Below are positions 8,455 through 18,769 of a DNA stretch of 25,116 nucleotides, in pieces; positions within the stretch are counted from its first letter, which is position 1, and each line of letters begins with the position of its first letter. Made by a program: the position numbers and the translations under genes. Under the pieces are notes generated by a model. That model worked only from the letters and a program-made list of their open reading frames with translations. It ran no database searches and was not told the origin of the DNA. The DNA is from Gracilariopsis chorda (Eukaryota; Rhodophyta; Florideophyceae; Gracilariales; Gracilariaceae): assembly GCA_003194525.1 (NCBI GenBank), contig NBIV01000937.1:1-25116 (forward strand), given 5' to 3'.

Positions 8455-8710
8455 AACGTATTCAAACAACAAAATTAATTACGTACAGTACAACCTACGT
8501 ATACCCTTCTAACAAAAATAGTTATAGTTTACGTAGCGCATACGTAAGGTGGGCAGTATTGCAAACGTATACCCTTCTGACAAGTATAGTTTTATTCTAT
8601 GTAGTGCATACGTAGACCATACAGTTCTAGAAACGTAGAACGCTGTACCAAGAATAGGAACAAACTATACGTTGCATACGAAGGTAAATCGTACTCCATA
8701 TGTATTGACG
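8455..8710. repeat. TACGTA-rich ~68-bp degenerate tandem repeats
   Basis: Two clear units start at CGTATACCCTTCT (about 8499 and 8567; period 68), each followed by an A/T stretch, a TA(T/C)GTAG(C/T)GCATACGTA block and a spacer. A weaker third unit follows from about 8635 (CGTAGAACGCTGT ... GCATACGA). ACGTA/TACGTA motifs are dense from 8452 to 8600 and recur at 8831-8840. The rest of 8311-8957 is AT-rich without a supported gene. It may be the promoter region of the minus-strand ORF or lie within the Helitron 5' end. Confidence 0.7.
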
Positions 8711-8957
8711 TCTGAAACCAACACCGAATAAGAATGCAATGCAAATGTACCTATTAAAGTACTACGATTGTAAACTCTCCACGTACTGATGGTGTCAGGA
8801 ACATATTGAGACAATAAAGACAATATTTATACGTATACGTCAGGCGAGAAACTATTATGCAACACCAGTTCTCTACTTAAGGGGCAGAGACGGTTCATGT
8901 TCCATGGAAAGGTGATTACCAAATCTCTCAACCTCTCTCCGGTTCTCTCAGTCCGAC

Positions 8958-10366
8958 ATGAGTTCTTCTTCGCATCGACCCTCATCACGACGGGGTGGTC
9001 GCCGGTCAGGAGCAGGCCGTTGTCCAAGAGAGAATATACAGCCCGTGCATCAACGAGACATAACCGATGAGCTTGCGCAGGTGGGCTTAGGAACTAGAAC
9101 CGAGCTTCCTTAAAATGTTATGGAACCTCACAACCCCGAAGAGATATACTTGAACTCCTCTCATTCTTCCGGTATTCAACAGGAACGAGATAAGACGGTT
9201 ATGCGGTTCGCTGGGAGACCTCGCCAAGGCATTCACTACGGAGCAAAATATGTCTCGGATGCAAGGGCGAAAATATTCGTCAAGGCCTCGCACGTCCAAG
9301 CTCTTCATATCCGGAGTACCAACCAGTCACTGGCACACTTCCAGCGTGTTGTGGGACATGCGGTGCAAACGGCCATCGAGCACCTCGGTGTCCTCTCAAA
9401 GATTCGGGATGGGTGCTTCGTATTGGTATGTGCAAATATTGTGGCGCAGTTCTGCTTGGTGCAGAGACCGAAGGAACATGCTGTGGATATAAAAGCTCCA
9501 GATCACTTGGAGTTTCTATCAGACGAGTGCATACCAATTCCCAACTTGAAGACATATATCGCTTGCGTTCTTTTCAAACGCTCTCAACACACTTAAATGT
9601 GTTATTTGCAACCGTTGTCACATTCATGGATATGAAGTACGTTCGGGGTGAAGGTCCGTCATTTCTTCGACTTCAAGGCAATGTGTCTCTTTCTGTTCCA
9701 GGCAAGGACGTGCGCTACACATATTTGTGGTCGAAAGGTCCTCCCAGTCTTAATTCACGGGATTATTCTTCTTCTTTCACAAGAAGAATGGTGTTTAACC
9801 CGAATGTTCGATACTTGGTTCCAAAGTTGTACGATCTCCTGCAACCAATACCAGATATTGTCCGACAGAGATATAGAAATTTGTTCAGACCAGGCGAAAG
9901 TGTTCGAAGGAGATCAAACGCGGACGAATCTACTCTGGACATCTCTGCAGACGCTATTCAGGAAGGAATAGTTGTCTGGAATTATCAAGGTGCCCATGAA
10001 GCCCGAATTGAGGTGAGCTCTGGCGCAGGACCATCACCAGAAGACAGCCAAGGCCGACCTCTTGCAATGAGAGCTTTTGTAGTAGAGCCAAGTGGACTGT
10101 TCAGGTCAGAAGCCCCAGTTGCCCAGCTGGTAGGCCGAAGAGAATCCCATCACACATCAACCGGAAATCTCCGACGTCGAGTTGTCAAGTACAAGCGTTT
10201 GAAGCCTGACTCAATGGAAGCTGAGAAGGGAGCTTTTCCACTGCTCTATCCTTACGGTGAGATTCAAGCCCCGTATGATACAGCAACATATATTTCATCG
10301 AGGGATGCGAAAAACCGAGACGAAAGGAGCCTAACATGGGCAGAACACTCTAAGCGAAGACTGTAA
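8958..10366 (+). pseudogene. Helitron protein N-terminal region
   Basis: A plausible start at 8958 gives a basic Ser/Arg-rich N-terminus, interrupted by TAA at 9111-9113 and continuing in the same frame to 9596. The frame then shifts to the one open from 9413 to 10366. There, CKYCGAVLLG...TCCG is the cysteine-rich segment seen before Helitron_like_N; LSTHLNVLFATV and EKGAFPLLYPYGE match that domain's conserved blocks (usually ALSTHINNLFAF and YPLLFPYGE). The region precedes the Rep nuclease and probably helps DNA binding. It stops at TAA 10364-10366 within the domain. Confidence 0.8.
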
Positions 10367-11974
10367 ACCGATAGTGTGCTGCTGAACTCTGGTACTCTTC
10401 TTCAGAAATGTTTGCTTCGTACTAGCACAAACATTGAAGACTTGAGACTTCGTTACTTGGAAACAGAACAGATGAGAATGGTTGAAGAACGGGAGCTGCA
10501 GGTTGGAACCCATAGCGGAACAGATGAAACTTGGCCCTCCCGGTAATCAAAAACACTCTCCGGCGTAGTGGAGACAAAAACGACTGGATGTGCAAGCGAT
10601 GGTAGCTCGACTGGGCTCCCGTCGCTTTTCGTCACAGTGACAATGAACGTATGGCTGGAAGAGATGAAAAGCCTTAGTGTGGACAACGAAAACACCGGAG
10701 CATTTTCTCCACAGGGAGACAGATGAAGTTCTTTTGATAGGCCAGACCTTATTGCTAGAGTGTAGAACCAGTATGCAATTTCAATCATGAAGGATCTACA
10801 GAATAATTCAGAAGAGCTCTTTGGCTTGAAGTGCACTGGGATTGCCGCCAAACTTGAGTTCCAGGAGAGAAATACTCCACATCATCATATTCTTCTTTGG
10901 TTGGAGGGGGGCGTCATTGAAGATCCTGAGATCATTGAAACTTTGATCAAAGCCGAACTGCCTCGGGGTGACTCGACTGAGGACCAGGAACTCCGGAAAG
11001 TGGTGAAGAAATTCAATATGCACAGACACTATCCATATTGCCATGGTAGTACCTCTGACGGGAGGTGCAGATTTGGATATGATCGACAAGAAAGTGTGGC
11101 TGAAACAACGATAAATGAGTACACAAATCGAGTGACCTACCGAAGAAGAAGGACAGAAGATTTGAAAGTGGTTCTGTACAATCCAGATCTCACAATGAAG
11201 TACAAGGCTCACATCAATGTTGAAAGAACCAAAGGTGGCAGCGCCGTAGCATACCTGATGAAGTATGATTTCAAGAGTGCCAAAGAACAAGATTTGGTTG
11301 TATGAAGTCGAACGGAAAGCCAATCAAGTGCACAGAGCGACATGCTTCAAAATGAGATCAGGGCGTACATGAGAGCGAGAGTGGGGGGCGCGGTTGTAAC
11401 TGCATGGAACCTCTTTGATTTCAGGCATGTTCGCATCCATCCACCTGTACAGGCACTTTACATACATCTCCGTGGAGAGCGACAGGTTTTGATTTGAAAT
11501 GTAAGACTGCCTAGACGTCTGAAGTCTTCCCTGCTGGAAAGATATCGCAGAAGACCCTCCCGGTATATGGAATTGGACTACATGACATACTACGAGACTG
11601 TACGTGTATACGATAAGCTACCCCGCTCTGTACCAGAGTCTGACTCCACTCGGGATGGAGGAAGTCCACGAAAGTGCGTAGTGCAGCGATCCAAAAATGA
11701 TCGAACTGTGACTCGAATTAGAATTGCTTCTCCCGCAAATCCCGAACTATTCGCTCTTCGAATATTGCTCATGAACTCTGCATTCAGCTCCTTTGACGAT
11801 CCGAAACGTGTTGGGAGCGAATCCTACTCAACTTATAGAGAAGTGGCAGTAGCCCGCGGACTATATATCCATGGTGACGATTACGAAACGGCTTTTGATG
11901 AGGCAGTAAGATATACCATGCTACTCATGCTGAGCTGCGTTACTTGGTCGTCACTTCCTTTCTACAAGGGATAA
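10367..11974 (+). pseudogene. Helitron Rep (HUH endonuclease) region
   Basis: The stretch 10367-10786 keeps fragments of the expected protein in alternating frames (VQAMVARLG, LFVTVTMNVW, FDRPDLIARV, with stops after them). The ORF 10787-11305 contains the nuclease core: LEFQERNTPHHHILLWLEG at residues 23-41 (HUH histidines 32 and 34) and KVVLYNPDLTMKYKAHINVE, then AYLMKYDFK with tyrosines 156 and 160 in the YxxxY spacing of Helitron Reps. Thus both catalytic motifs survive. After a stop, DMLQNEIRAYMRARVGG...RIHPPVQALYIHL and the 11567-11974 ORF (ASPANPELFALRILL) continue the conserved region linking Rep to helicase. Confidence 0.88.
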
Positions 11975-13756
11975 ACCTTAAAACCGTGATTGAAAAGCAC
12001 GAACTAGCTCGAACTGCAGATATAACCGAGTGAAACCGAGCACAAAGAAGAGAAGAACTACTTCGAAGAATCATTGAGATTTCGGAGAGACATGGCGGTT
12101 GGCTTATCAGAAATGATCCATTCTTTCATCATACTGTATCAAAACTTCATCTCAGAGAGAGCAAACTGAAATTAGCAGAGGAACAAACTGAAGTACGTCG
12201 CAGCTCTTCTTCGAGGTCCAGGCGAAGGTTAAAAGAGAGATATGATTATCTGAAAGAAGGCCAGAAGCAAGTTGTTGACAAAATAATGAGAGGAATACAA
12301 TACCTAGATAGAATGGGAGAGTCTGAAAGACGCAACACACACGGAAGCGTTTCATTCTTACAAGGACGAGCGGGGACAGTGAAGACCTATCTCCTATCTT
12401 TGCTGAGAGATATTGTTGAGCACGAAGGCTTATTGGTGCAGATGACAGCCAAAACAGGTATTGCTGCTGCCCTATATGAAGGCGGAAGAACTTTACATAG
12501 TTTGCTTGGATTAAGAGTTGATGACAACAAAGATTCGCAGAGTACAGAGCGTCGGACACTTTCCAAGTACGGACCACGATCACAGAGAGCAGAACTAGTA
12601 CGGAAGACTATTTTGCTGGCAATAGATGAAGCTTCAATGTGCCCGAAAATGTTCTTCGAGATTGTAAACACCGTACTGAAGGCCTTAAGAAACTCTACGA
12701 AAGACTTTGGAGGCATGGTCGTAGTTATGGCAGGCGATTATATGCAACTGCTTCCAGTCGTTCCAGGAACGAGAACAGTATCCGAAAGGGATGGAACAAT
12801 TCGTGTTATTCCAGTGAGTCTCCTACGGGAGCTTCCATAGTACTCTTGCGAGCTTTGGGACAGAAGATTCAAGGTTCTTCGCCTTACGGAACAGGTTCGT
12901 CAACAAGATGATCCAGTTTTTGCAAAAGTTTTGCTCAGTCTTGGTCGTGGGACGTTTCCAGTATCTGCAAGGCTTCCGCTTATGTCTACGTCAGATGTAC
13001 ACGATGCAAACAAGTTGCTTTGGAAATGGTTTACAACACGGAAGAACGAAGATGTCAAGCTCAACCGATTGATTGTTGCGCCAACAAACCAATTAGTAGA
13101 GCAACATAACCAGAACGCATTGGAGTATTTCCCAAGAAGGATGTTTGACTTGAAGTCTGCAACGAAGAACGTTCCAACCGACGGCCACCCGGTGAAAACG
13201 TTCACACAAATAGTATCATTGGACCTGAACTGACGTATAATTACGTTCCAAATGGAGTCCCGCACCACCATTTGAAAACTGAAGTTGGGTGTTCCTGTTA
13301 TCGTGATTCGAAATGTACTTCATCCGCACTTGCTGAATGGAAAGATGTTCATCGTTACCAGCATTTATCGCAGATTGATTCGACTTTCGGGCATTGATGA
13401 ACATGGGGAAATTCAGCAAAGCTTTTTACTGCACCGTATTGACTTTGTTTTCGAGTTTGCATATGTGAAAATCAAACGTCGACAGTTTCCTATCAGATTG
13501 GCATTTGCGGCAACCGTGCATAAAGGGCAAGGACAAACGCTGAAGAAAATGATAATTGACTTTCGAACAAAATTTTTTCCCCGGTCAGGTCTACTTTGAA
13601 ATTTCGCGTGTCAGAACATCTGATGATATGTTACTGCTGCATAATGAAGACGAGACGCCTCGAAATGCGCAGGATTTCTATCCAATGCCAGTGAGCATCA
13701 ATAACCATGTACTCCAAGAAGCTGTAGACTTTGTAGAGGGGGCGTCACTAGTTTGA
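11975..13756 (+). pseudogene. Helitron PIF1-type helicase domain
   Basis: After a degraded linker, the helicase opens with LKEGQKQVVDKI (about 12250-12285). Motif I reads GRAGTVKT at 12364-12387: the glycine before the essential lysine is now valine (GTG at 12379-12381). Motif II is LLAIDEASM (about 12613-12639) and motif III VVVMAGDYMQLLPVV. A single TAG at 12838-12840 interrupts the frame, which resumes with WDRRFKVLRLTEQVR to 13233. Frameshifts around 13235-13290 are followed by GVPVIVIRNVLHPHLLNG and FPIRLAFAATVHKGQGQTL (motifs V/VI region), then a last shift near 13575 and YFEISRVRTSDD. The domain would unwind DNA during rolling-circle transposition. Confidence 0.88.
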
Positions 13757-13812
13757 CATAGTTTAGTTTATGCGTAAACCAAAATTTGTGTAGATATCTT
13801 ATGCAAACTTTT

Positions 13813-13871
13813 GGCCGCGACGCGAAGCGCCGCCTGCGTCCGAAGGCCGCTTTTCCTTGTAACTGAACTAA
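13813..13871 (+). other. Candidate Helitron 3' terminus (hairpin and CTAA)
   Basis: GGCC-GC-GACGC (13813-13823) can pair with GCGTC-CGAA-GGCC (13836-13848) around a GC-rich loop. CTAA at 13868-13871, followed by T, fits the CTRR/T rule. The spacing of ~19 nt from hairpin to end is longer than the usual 10-12. The call is strengthened because C3 LTR homology (AATCAATGCAG in both LTRs) begins at this junction; the first two A's are ambiguous between Helitron and LTR. Confidence 0.6.
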
Positions 13872-14315
13872 TCAATGCAGCAAATACATTGCCAGTCCCT
13901 TTGATCTGGAACCAGTTTTAAAAACGTTCAACAAATTCCACCCTGGTACTCCGTCCCCGCATCACAGCACGCGCACATTGTCCCAAATCGCCCAACACGC
14001 CACCCAGTCCCATCTTTGGCATTGCATTACACCTTCTACTGTGCGCACACTTGGACAAATGGCATTGCTTTACTTATGCATATCCGCATTCCAGTACCAT
14101 ACACTCCATAACACTTGTACGGTATACATGCATATATCGTTTTGCAGTAGTCAATCACATTTACGTTTCGCGTTGGGTTTGAGCAGAGGCGCATATGCGC
14201 TTTTGGAGCGAGGGGCTCCAAAAGTGCTGTTTGTATCCTGAAGGTTTGGGTTTGAAGCATGTTGAGGCCTTCTGGGGGGGTAGGCCAGTCACTCGACCAC
14301 TTCCAGACTTCAACA
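13872..14315 (-). repeat. LTR of C3 (5' ~444 bases)
   Basis: It starts TGTTGAAGTC at 14315 and follows the C1/C2 LTR: AGTGGTCGAGTG, the 10-bp hairpin (14200-14224), GGGTTTGAGCAGAGG, ACACTTGTACG, and GATCTGG near 13910. It stops at 13872 against the Helitron. The remaining ~270 bases expected from the C1/C2 LTR (pyrimidine-rich end) were not found left of the Helitron coding region. Confidence 0.85.
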
Positions 14316-14324
14316 ACGAATGGC

Positions 14325-15515
14325 AGTAAACATGTGCTTGTTGAGTGGCGGTGACCATAGTGGTGACAGCAAGCTTAATAGACCTCTGAGATACATGAAA
14401 CAATGAGTTGGGTACAAACGCAGATGCAGAACGAAAGAAATCGGAGGTCACTCCGCTGTCCACCTAGGTGTCCCATCCATTACACGCAGATAGGAGCACC
14501 GTAGACTTCACGACACCCATTCTGGCGATATCAATCTTGGATCCTCTTCTTGCGGCTTTCCTATTGGCTTCGGACTTGTCAGCAGAACTAGCTCTGAGTT
14601 GGTCCAACATGACCTTCGGTAAACGGTTGTCTGGAGTGTCAGGGTTCATGTGGCATCGGTCCTGTGTATGACCTTCATGTCGCAAAAGGTGCAATGATCA
14701 CCGTGTTATCTGGTAACAGCATAAGCACGGCCATTGGACTCGAAATTGGAGTTGGAAGCTGATGTGTTACCATAATTTTTGTGCCTATTTGAAATTCTGT
14801 TGCGTCCAAATTGACGGCCGTGGCCCTTACCTCGGTCCTTTTTGCGGTTACGTCCATGACTAAAACTGGTAGAGACAAGTTGACGAGCGTTGTATTCGTC
14901 AATCAAAGTGGTTGGCACATAGTCCCACGTTAGTTCCGAGATCTCCTTACTCCTGGGTGCCGCAACAGTTGAATCTAGTGAGCAGTTATTATCAATAGAG
15001 GCCAACAGCATTTGAGCCTTATTTGACTCTGGACTGGCAGCGTCCTTCATCATTCGGCCCAATTGTGAGAATAACTTGGCAAAGTGGTCCACATATTCCG
15101 ACATTCTTTGGCCACTATACCAAATTCGGAAAAGTTTAATCTGTACAGCGATACGAGATATCCTTCGATTGGATGTATAACGTGCATCTAATAGTTTCAG
15201 CATACGCCCAGTTTTATCGTTTACATCCATGAAAAAAGCGTATGAAGGCATCTCCAGGTGCACAGATGAGGATTGCACATCCGTTTTTGCGTTTTGCCGT
15301 GAGTCTGGAACTGCTCAGAGCAGCACTGGAAGGTGATTCTTGAGTCAATGTAGCCCCATCCAGTGTTGACGCCACTATATTTCAGACACCTTCGATGCGA
15401 CACACTGCACGAAGTCACTGTCCCCGTAGGCGTATAAACCTCACTACGCTTACCATGAAAATCGTGGAATTTTCGCACCATAGTTTGTTTCAGTCTCAAC
15501 GTCGGAGTCAGACAT
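14325..15515 (-). pseudogene. Copia Gag and protease of C3
   Basis: Gag begins at ATG 15515-15513 (SDSDVETETNYG), shifts frame within the first ~40 codons, and is open from 15278 to 14706 (FMDVNDKTGRMLKLLDARY, SELTWDYVPTTLIDEYNAR), parallel to C1/C2 gag. The zinc knuckle (about 14694-14650) lost one base between CTFCD and EGHTQDRC. The protease DSG lies at 14460-14452 (VDSGVTSDFF), after an in-frame TAG. The protein then runs (AFVPNSLFHV ... VYCHSL) straight into the LTR start, with no integrase. Gag would bind element RNA; the rest of pol is deleted. Confidence 0.85.
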
Positions 15516-15790
15516 ACCTCCAGAACGAGCTGAATCACCAATGAATATATGTTTCGAAGCAGATTGAGGGACGGAATGCTTCTCAGAAACAGATTTCTAA
15601 GATTGGGAATGCGTTGAATCGGATTATCAGCCAAACTTTGTAACTGAGATCACAGTAATAAATGAATATCCCAGCGGAGTAATCTCAAACACTCAACAGC
15701 AAGAGTGCCAGCAATGAACGTGTGAACAAGTCTCAACGCCCGGCTAGGCGGGTCTAGTACGCGACTCAGAGGTGGATTTTGGGTCTTCTA
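15516..15790 (-). other. Leader remnant of C3
   Basis: Minus-strand similarity to the C2 leader is clear around GCTGTTGAGTGTTTGAGATT and weaker further upstream (GTCGCGTACTAGAC versus ATCGCGTACGAGAC). The longer ORF at 15634-15221 on this strand starts in the leader and is partly out of frame with gag. Homology fades by ~15790, next to the element B LTR. Confidence 0.65.
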
Positions 15791-15819
15791 CACCACGAGT
15801 GTCCTCAAGAGCAGCCTGG

Positions 15820-16138
15820 TTGGCTCATTTGCGTGGCTTTCCATGTTGGAAACTGAGGCTTCTTTGTGCAGGCCAGTCTGGTCAAATTTCGAGGTCTATT
15901 CATCACCTACTAAACTGCCGCATGGGTAGATAGCCACTGGTGCAGTTACTCAGAGAGGAGTTCACCTCCAAGCAGGATGTAAGAAACAGTTGAACATCTA
16001 AGTAGATAGGTTTGAAAAACAGTATAAGTAGCTGTACATCTAGCTTGATCTGATTAAAAAGAAGAAGGTAGTTTCCACTACGGCACTATACCTTGCCCAT
16101 TGCAACTGCACAGCATACTGGACAAAATAAGCTTAACA
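15820..16138 (+). repeat. 5' LTR of element B, 5'-truncated
   Basis: It matches 20283-20605, from GGC.CATTTGCGTGGCTTTC through ACTGCACAGCA to AGCTTAACA, just before the primer site. About 60 bases of the 3' LTR start (20223-20282) have no counterpart here. A TATA-like CAGTATAAG lies near 16020. Confidence 0.82.
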
Positions 16139-16151
16139 GGTTGTGGGCTCC
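16139..16151 (+). other. Primer-binding site of element B
   Basis: GGTTGTGGGCTCC follows the LTR end (AACA). It resembles the C2 site GGTTATGGGCCCAG, so the same initiator tRNA-Met half is the likely primer after mutation. Position after the LTR is the main evidence. Confidence 0.6.
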
Positions 16152-16179
16152 TTTTTAAGCGGAGTGCTTATGTAGAATT

Positions 16180-16990
16180 ATGGACAGCGCTCTTGTGGAA
16201 CGGTCTAAGCTACGTGTTCCTTCACTTCAGGCTGACAACTACTACATGTGGTCCCGGGAGATAGAACTTGTTCTACGCACGAAGGATGGTTGGGATTTAC
16301 GCAACGGCACTGATGTTCTGGATTAGAATTCTAGTGGAGAAGAAATGCAAAAGTATCAGGACAGTAAGGAAATTGCACTGTCATGTGTTCTGTTGTCAGT
16401 CGGGGACTCATGTGTTGCGTCGTTCATTGACAACGAAAACCATGCAGTCGTTTGGTTCACTTTCAAAAACAACTTTGAAATGGTGTCAAAGCTCAGTGTT
16501 GATGGTCTACTAGAGCAGTATCAGGAGATTCGTATGTCGGCTGGGAAAATCATTTATTGAGTACATGAACCAGCTGGCGGGGATTCAGTCTAGGCTTAGC
16601 AGCATCAAAAAAATGCCTAAATGAGGAAGAAAAGGTAAGGGCACTGCTGAGACGATTGACTAGGGAGTTGATGAGACGGTTGAAGCGATACAGGCAACTA
16701 AAAAGACATTCAGAGATGCTGTGCCCATGATTATTTCTAAGGAAGCCCAGCTAGACTTGAGTCAAAGCAGAAAGTCCGGGAATGGAACGGCTAATGTCGT
16801 TCTTGCGAAACAACGGACGCCTATCCTTGAGAAACAGTGATTTATTTGTGACAAGAAGCGTACTATTGAGCGGTACTGTCCAGACAACCCAAGAAAGAGA
16901 AATCAAAATGCCACTCGAGGTTCTCATAAGAAGAGTGAGCCGCATAGAAAGAATTTAATAAGCCAGAGCAGAAATCGTGGTTATAATTCA
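16180..16990 (+). pseudogene. Gag of element B
   Basis: It starts MDSALVERSKLRVPSLQADN at 16180, the KL.G.NY..W type N-terminus of Copia Gag. TAG at 16324-16326 and TGA at 16558-16560 interrupt the first frame, which is otherwise continuous (residues ALSCVLLSVGDS, SFIDNENHAVVWFTFKNNFE). Later parts are scattered over frames: EYMNQLAGIQSRLSSI near 16560-16608, and a degenerate zinc knuckle CDKKRTIERYCPDNP near 16848-16892. Its role was particle formation and RNA binding. Confidence 0.75.
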
Positions 16991-18330
16991 TAGCAGCTGG
17001 ACTGGCTGGAGGTGACAAAACCTATGCCGTTGGCAAGCATAAATGTTACCTTGATTCAAGAGCAAGCCAGCATATGGTCAACGACATCTGATTATTTCAT
17101 GATTCTCTCAAGAACTTCTTACTTGCTACGGTATCTGTAGGCAATGTGCAGTAAGTAGAAGTGAAAGGAACAGGGAAAGTGAAAGGGCGGGGAATATGCT
17201 TTGGGAAAAAGACGCAACATATCTCTCGGAGAGTTCCAATATGTTCCCACACTGATGTGTAACCTTCTATCGGTCAGTTCCATCCGTCGTAGGGGATACT
17301 TGGTGGCATTTTACACCCAGGAAAGCAATGATGGAATCTGCGTAATTGCTAATCAGACCATTGGCAAGGTAATGGCACTAGAAGCGGGGTAAGAAGAAGG
17401 TCTGTATGAGATGGTCTTTCAGCCTATCGATAAAACGTCTTCTTTTATAAGCGAGAACAAAGAGGTGACTATGTTCCCGCATGAACTCTTGTGACACATA
17501 AGCGAAGAGGGAAGCAGACAACTTCGAAAGGTAGTAGAAGGTATGGAGGATCTGAAGTTATCCGCTCTGGATTTCTGTGAGGCTTGTGATGTTGGAAAAT
17601 CTTCAAGAGCACCAAAAACATTCACTAACCCCAGAAAGAAGGCAAGAGAAGTCATGGATCTCGTACATTCAGATGTCACGGGTCCCATAAAGAAGTCATC
17701 CTTGAAAGGAGAAAAGTATTGTGTAACTATTTGTGACGATAAGAGTGAGTTGTGTCTATTACGATTTACCACAACAAGATCGCAGGTGAAAGAAGCAGTG
17801 AGAGGAGTGCTAACAGAAATGGAGCAGTAGTCAGGAAGTAAGCGAAGAATATTTCAGTGTGACAATGCAGGGAGTATCTGTCGCAATCCTTCCGTAAGTG
17901 GTTAAGAGAAAACGTAGCTCAGTTGGTGGCCACTCAAGCATACTGCCCGGAGTCCAACGGAAAAGCAGAGCGACTAAATCGAACCCTCAATGGTAAGGCT
18001 CGAACGATGCTCGCTGCACTTAAGGGCACCCCACATTGAAAGAGATTATGGGCGGATGCAATCAATACCACTAATTATCTCCGTAACAGGAGATAAACTA
18101 GCTCCAATACCGTTACACCATACTGGGAATTTGTGGGAATCACTCCTGATGTAACGAATTTATGCGCATTTTGGTTCACAGTGCTATGTGCACATAGCCG
18201 AAAAGAAAGGAAGTCATTCAGCAAATATGACATAAGAGAGTGTAAGGGTATACTTAGTGGTTTTGAGCGGGGTTCTTGTTTAAAAGGTTTTCTAACCACA
18301 TTCAAAGAAAAGTGAAGTGTTGAAGGACGT
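16991..18330 (+). pseudogene. Protease and integrase of element B
   Basis: The protease site reads CYLDSRASQHM near 17046-17078, where the usual DSGAS is DSRAS, a change of a core active-site glycine. FQYVPTLMCNLLSVSSI (about 17226-17280) is the pre-integrase motif. The zinc domain and core continue with DFCEACDVGKSSRAP and VMDLVHSDVTGPI (first catalytic Asp; ORF 17543-17830), FQCDNAG (second Asp, after a stop), and PESNGKAERLNRTLNG (catalytic Glu) near 17948-17990. A C-terminal ...ECKGILSGFERG segment near 18235-18270 resembles the Copia CxFLGY region. Several stops and shifts break it. Confidence 0.8.
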
Positions 18331-18769
18331 CAGGGTGAATGAAAAAAAGAGTGGAGTGCTTGAACAACATCAAAGAAACGAAGACGGAATCTCTCGACTT
18401 ATCATCGGTAAGACGTGTATAGGACACGATAAAACCGGACGCCAACATGGGTTTACCACAAGTCAAATCAGAGCACTCTGTAGTAGAAGAGCAGTTTGAT
18501 GAGGAGCTATCAGAATTAGACATTGACTTGAAGCTGCTCATGCATTATCTATTTCCTCCAAAATGTTCTGGAGGAATCCGGTAACCTACCACAAGATATA
18601 CCCAAAACGCTCTGGTGGCGTTAATGATTTGCAAGAGGTTAGGAGTATCTCACAACGACGTTCCACACACGTTCATGGATGGTGTTTGTTAAAATGAGGC
18701 ACAGATGTGAAGGCAGGAAATGAAGGAAGAAATGGTGAACATTAGAGAAATGAAAGTTTAGACCCTTGT

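Larger units (their letters stand above)
8958..13871 (+). mobile_element. Degenerate autonomous-type Helitron (Rep/Hel)
   Basis: The coding order is an N-terminal zinc-containing domain, a HUH Rep nuclease and a PIF1-family helicase, which is diagnostic for Helitrons (rolling-circle transposons). The gene is broken by stops and frameshifts across its length. A GC-rich hairpin followed by CTAA at 13868-13871 and a T at 13872 fits a Helitron 3' end in an A/T target. Right of that point is LTR sequence of the minus-strand Copia element C3, so the Helitron inserted into that LTR. The 5' TC end could not be located; 8958 is only the first plausible codon. Confidence 0.88.
13872..15790 (-). mobile_element. 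Ty1/copia deletion derivative (C3), minus strand
   Basis: On the minus strand the order is leader (15790-15516), gag and protease (15515 to about 14325), then the LTR (14315-13872), which the Helitron interrupts. Integrase, reverse transcriptase and RNase H are absent. It belongs to the C1/C2 family: similar gag protein, shared leader block and shared LTR blocks, but it is clearly more diverged than C1 from C2. Its 5' LTR and primer site are missing, ending where element B begins. It could only have moved with proteins supplied by a full-length relative. Confidence 0.82.

Noticed and set aside
8499..8640. CRISPR array
   Set aside because: Units are ~68 bp, degenerate across their whole length, with no constant repeat and unique spacers, in a clearly eukaryotic transposon context.
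8310..8957. Left half of the C3 LTR expected at the Helitron 5' side
   Set aside because: Compared by eye with the reverse complement of 4725-4992; only short purine-rich similarities, no convincing alignment.
10453..10851. Minus-strand ORF of 132 residues inside the Helitron
   Set aside because: The plus strand over the same bases carries Helitron fragments (VQAMVARLG, LFVTVTMN, FDRPDLIARV) in shifting frames, so this ORF is a shadow.
15221..15634. Separate 137-residue minus-strand protein
   Set aside because: It begins in the C3 leader and covers the gag start partly out of frame; the gag reading from 15515 explains the region better.
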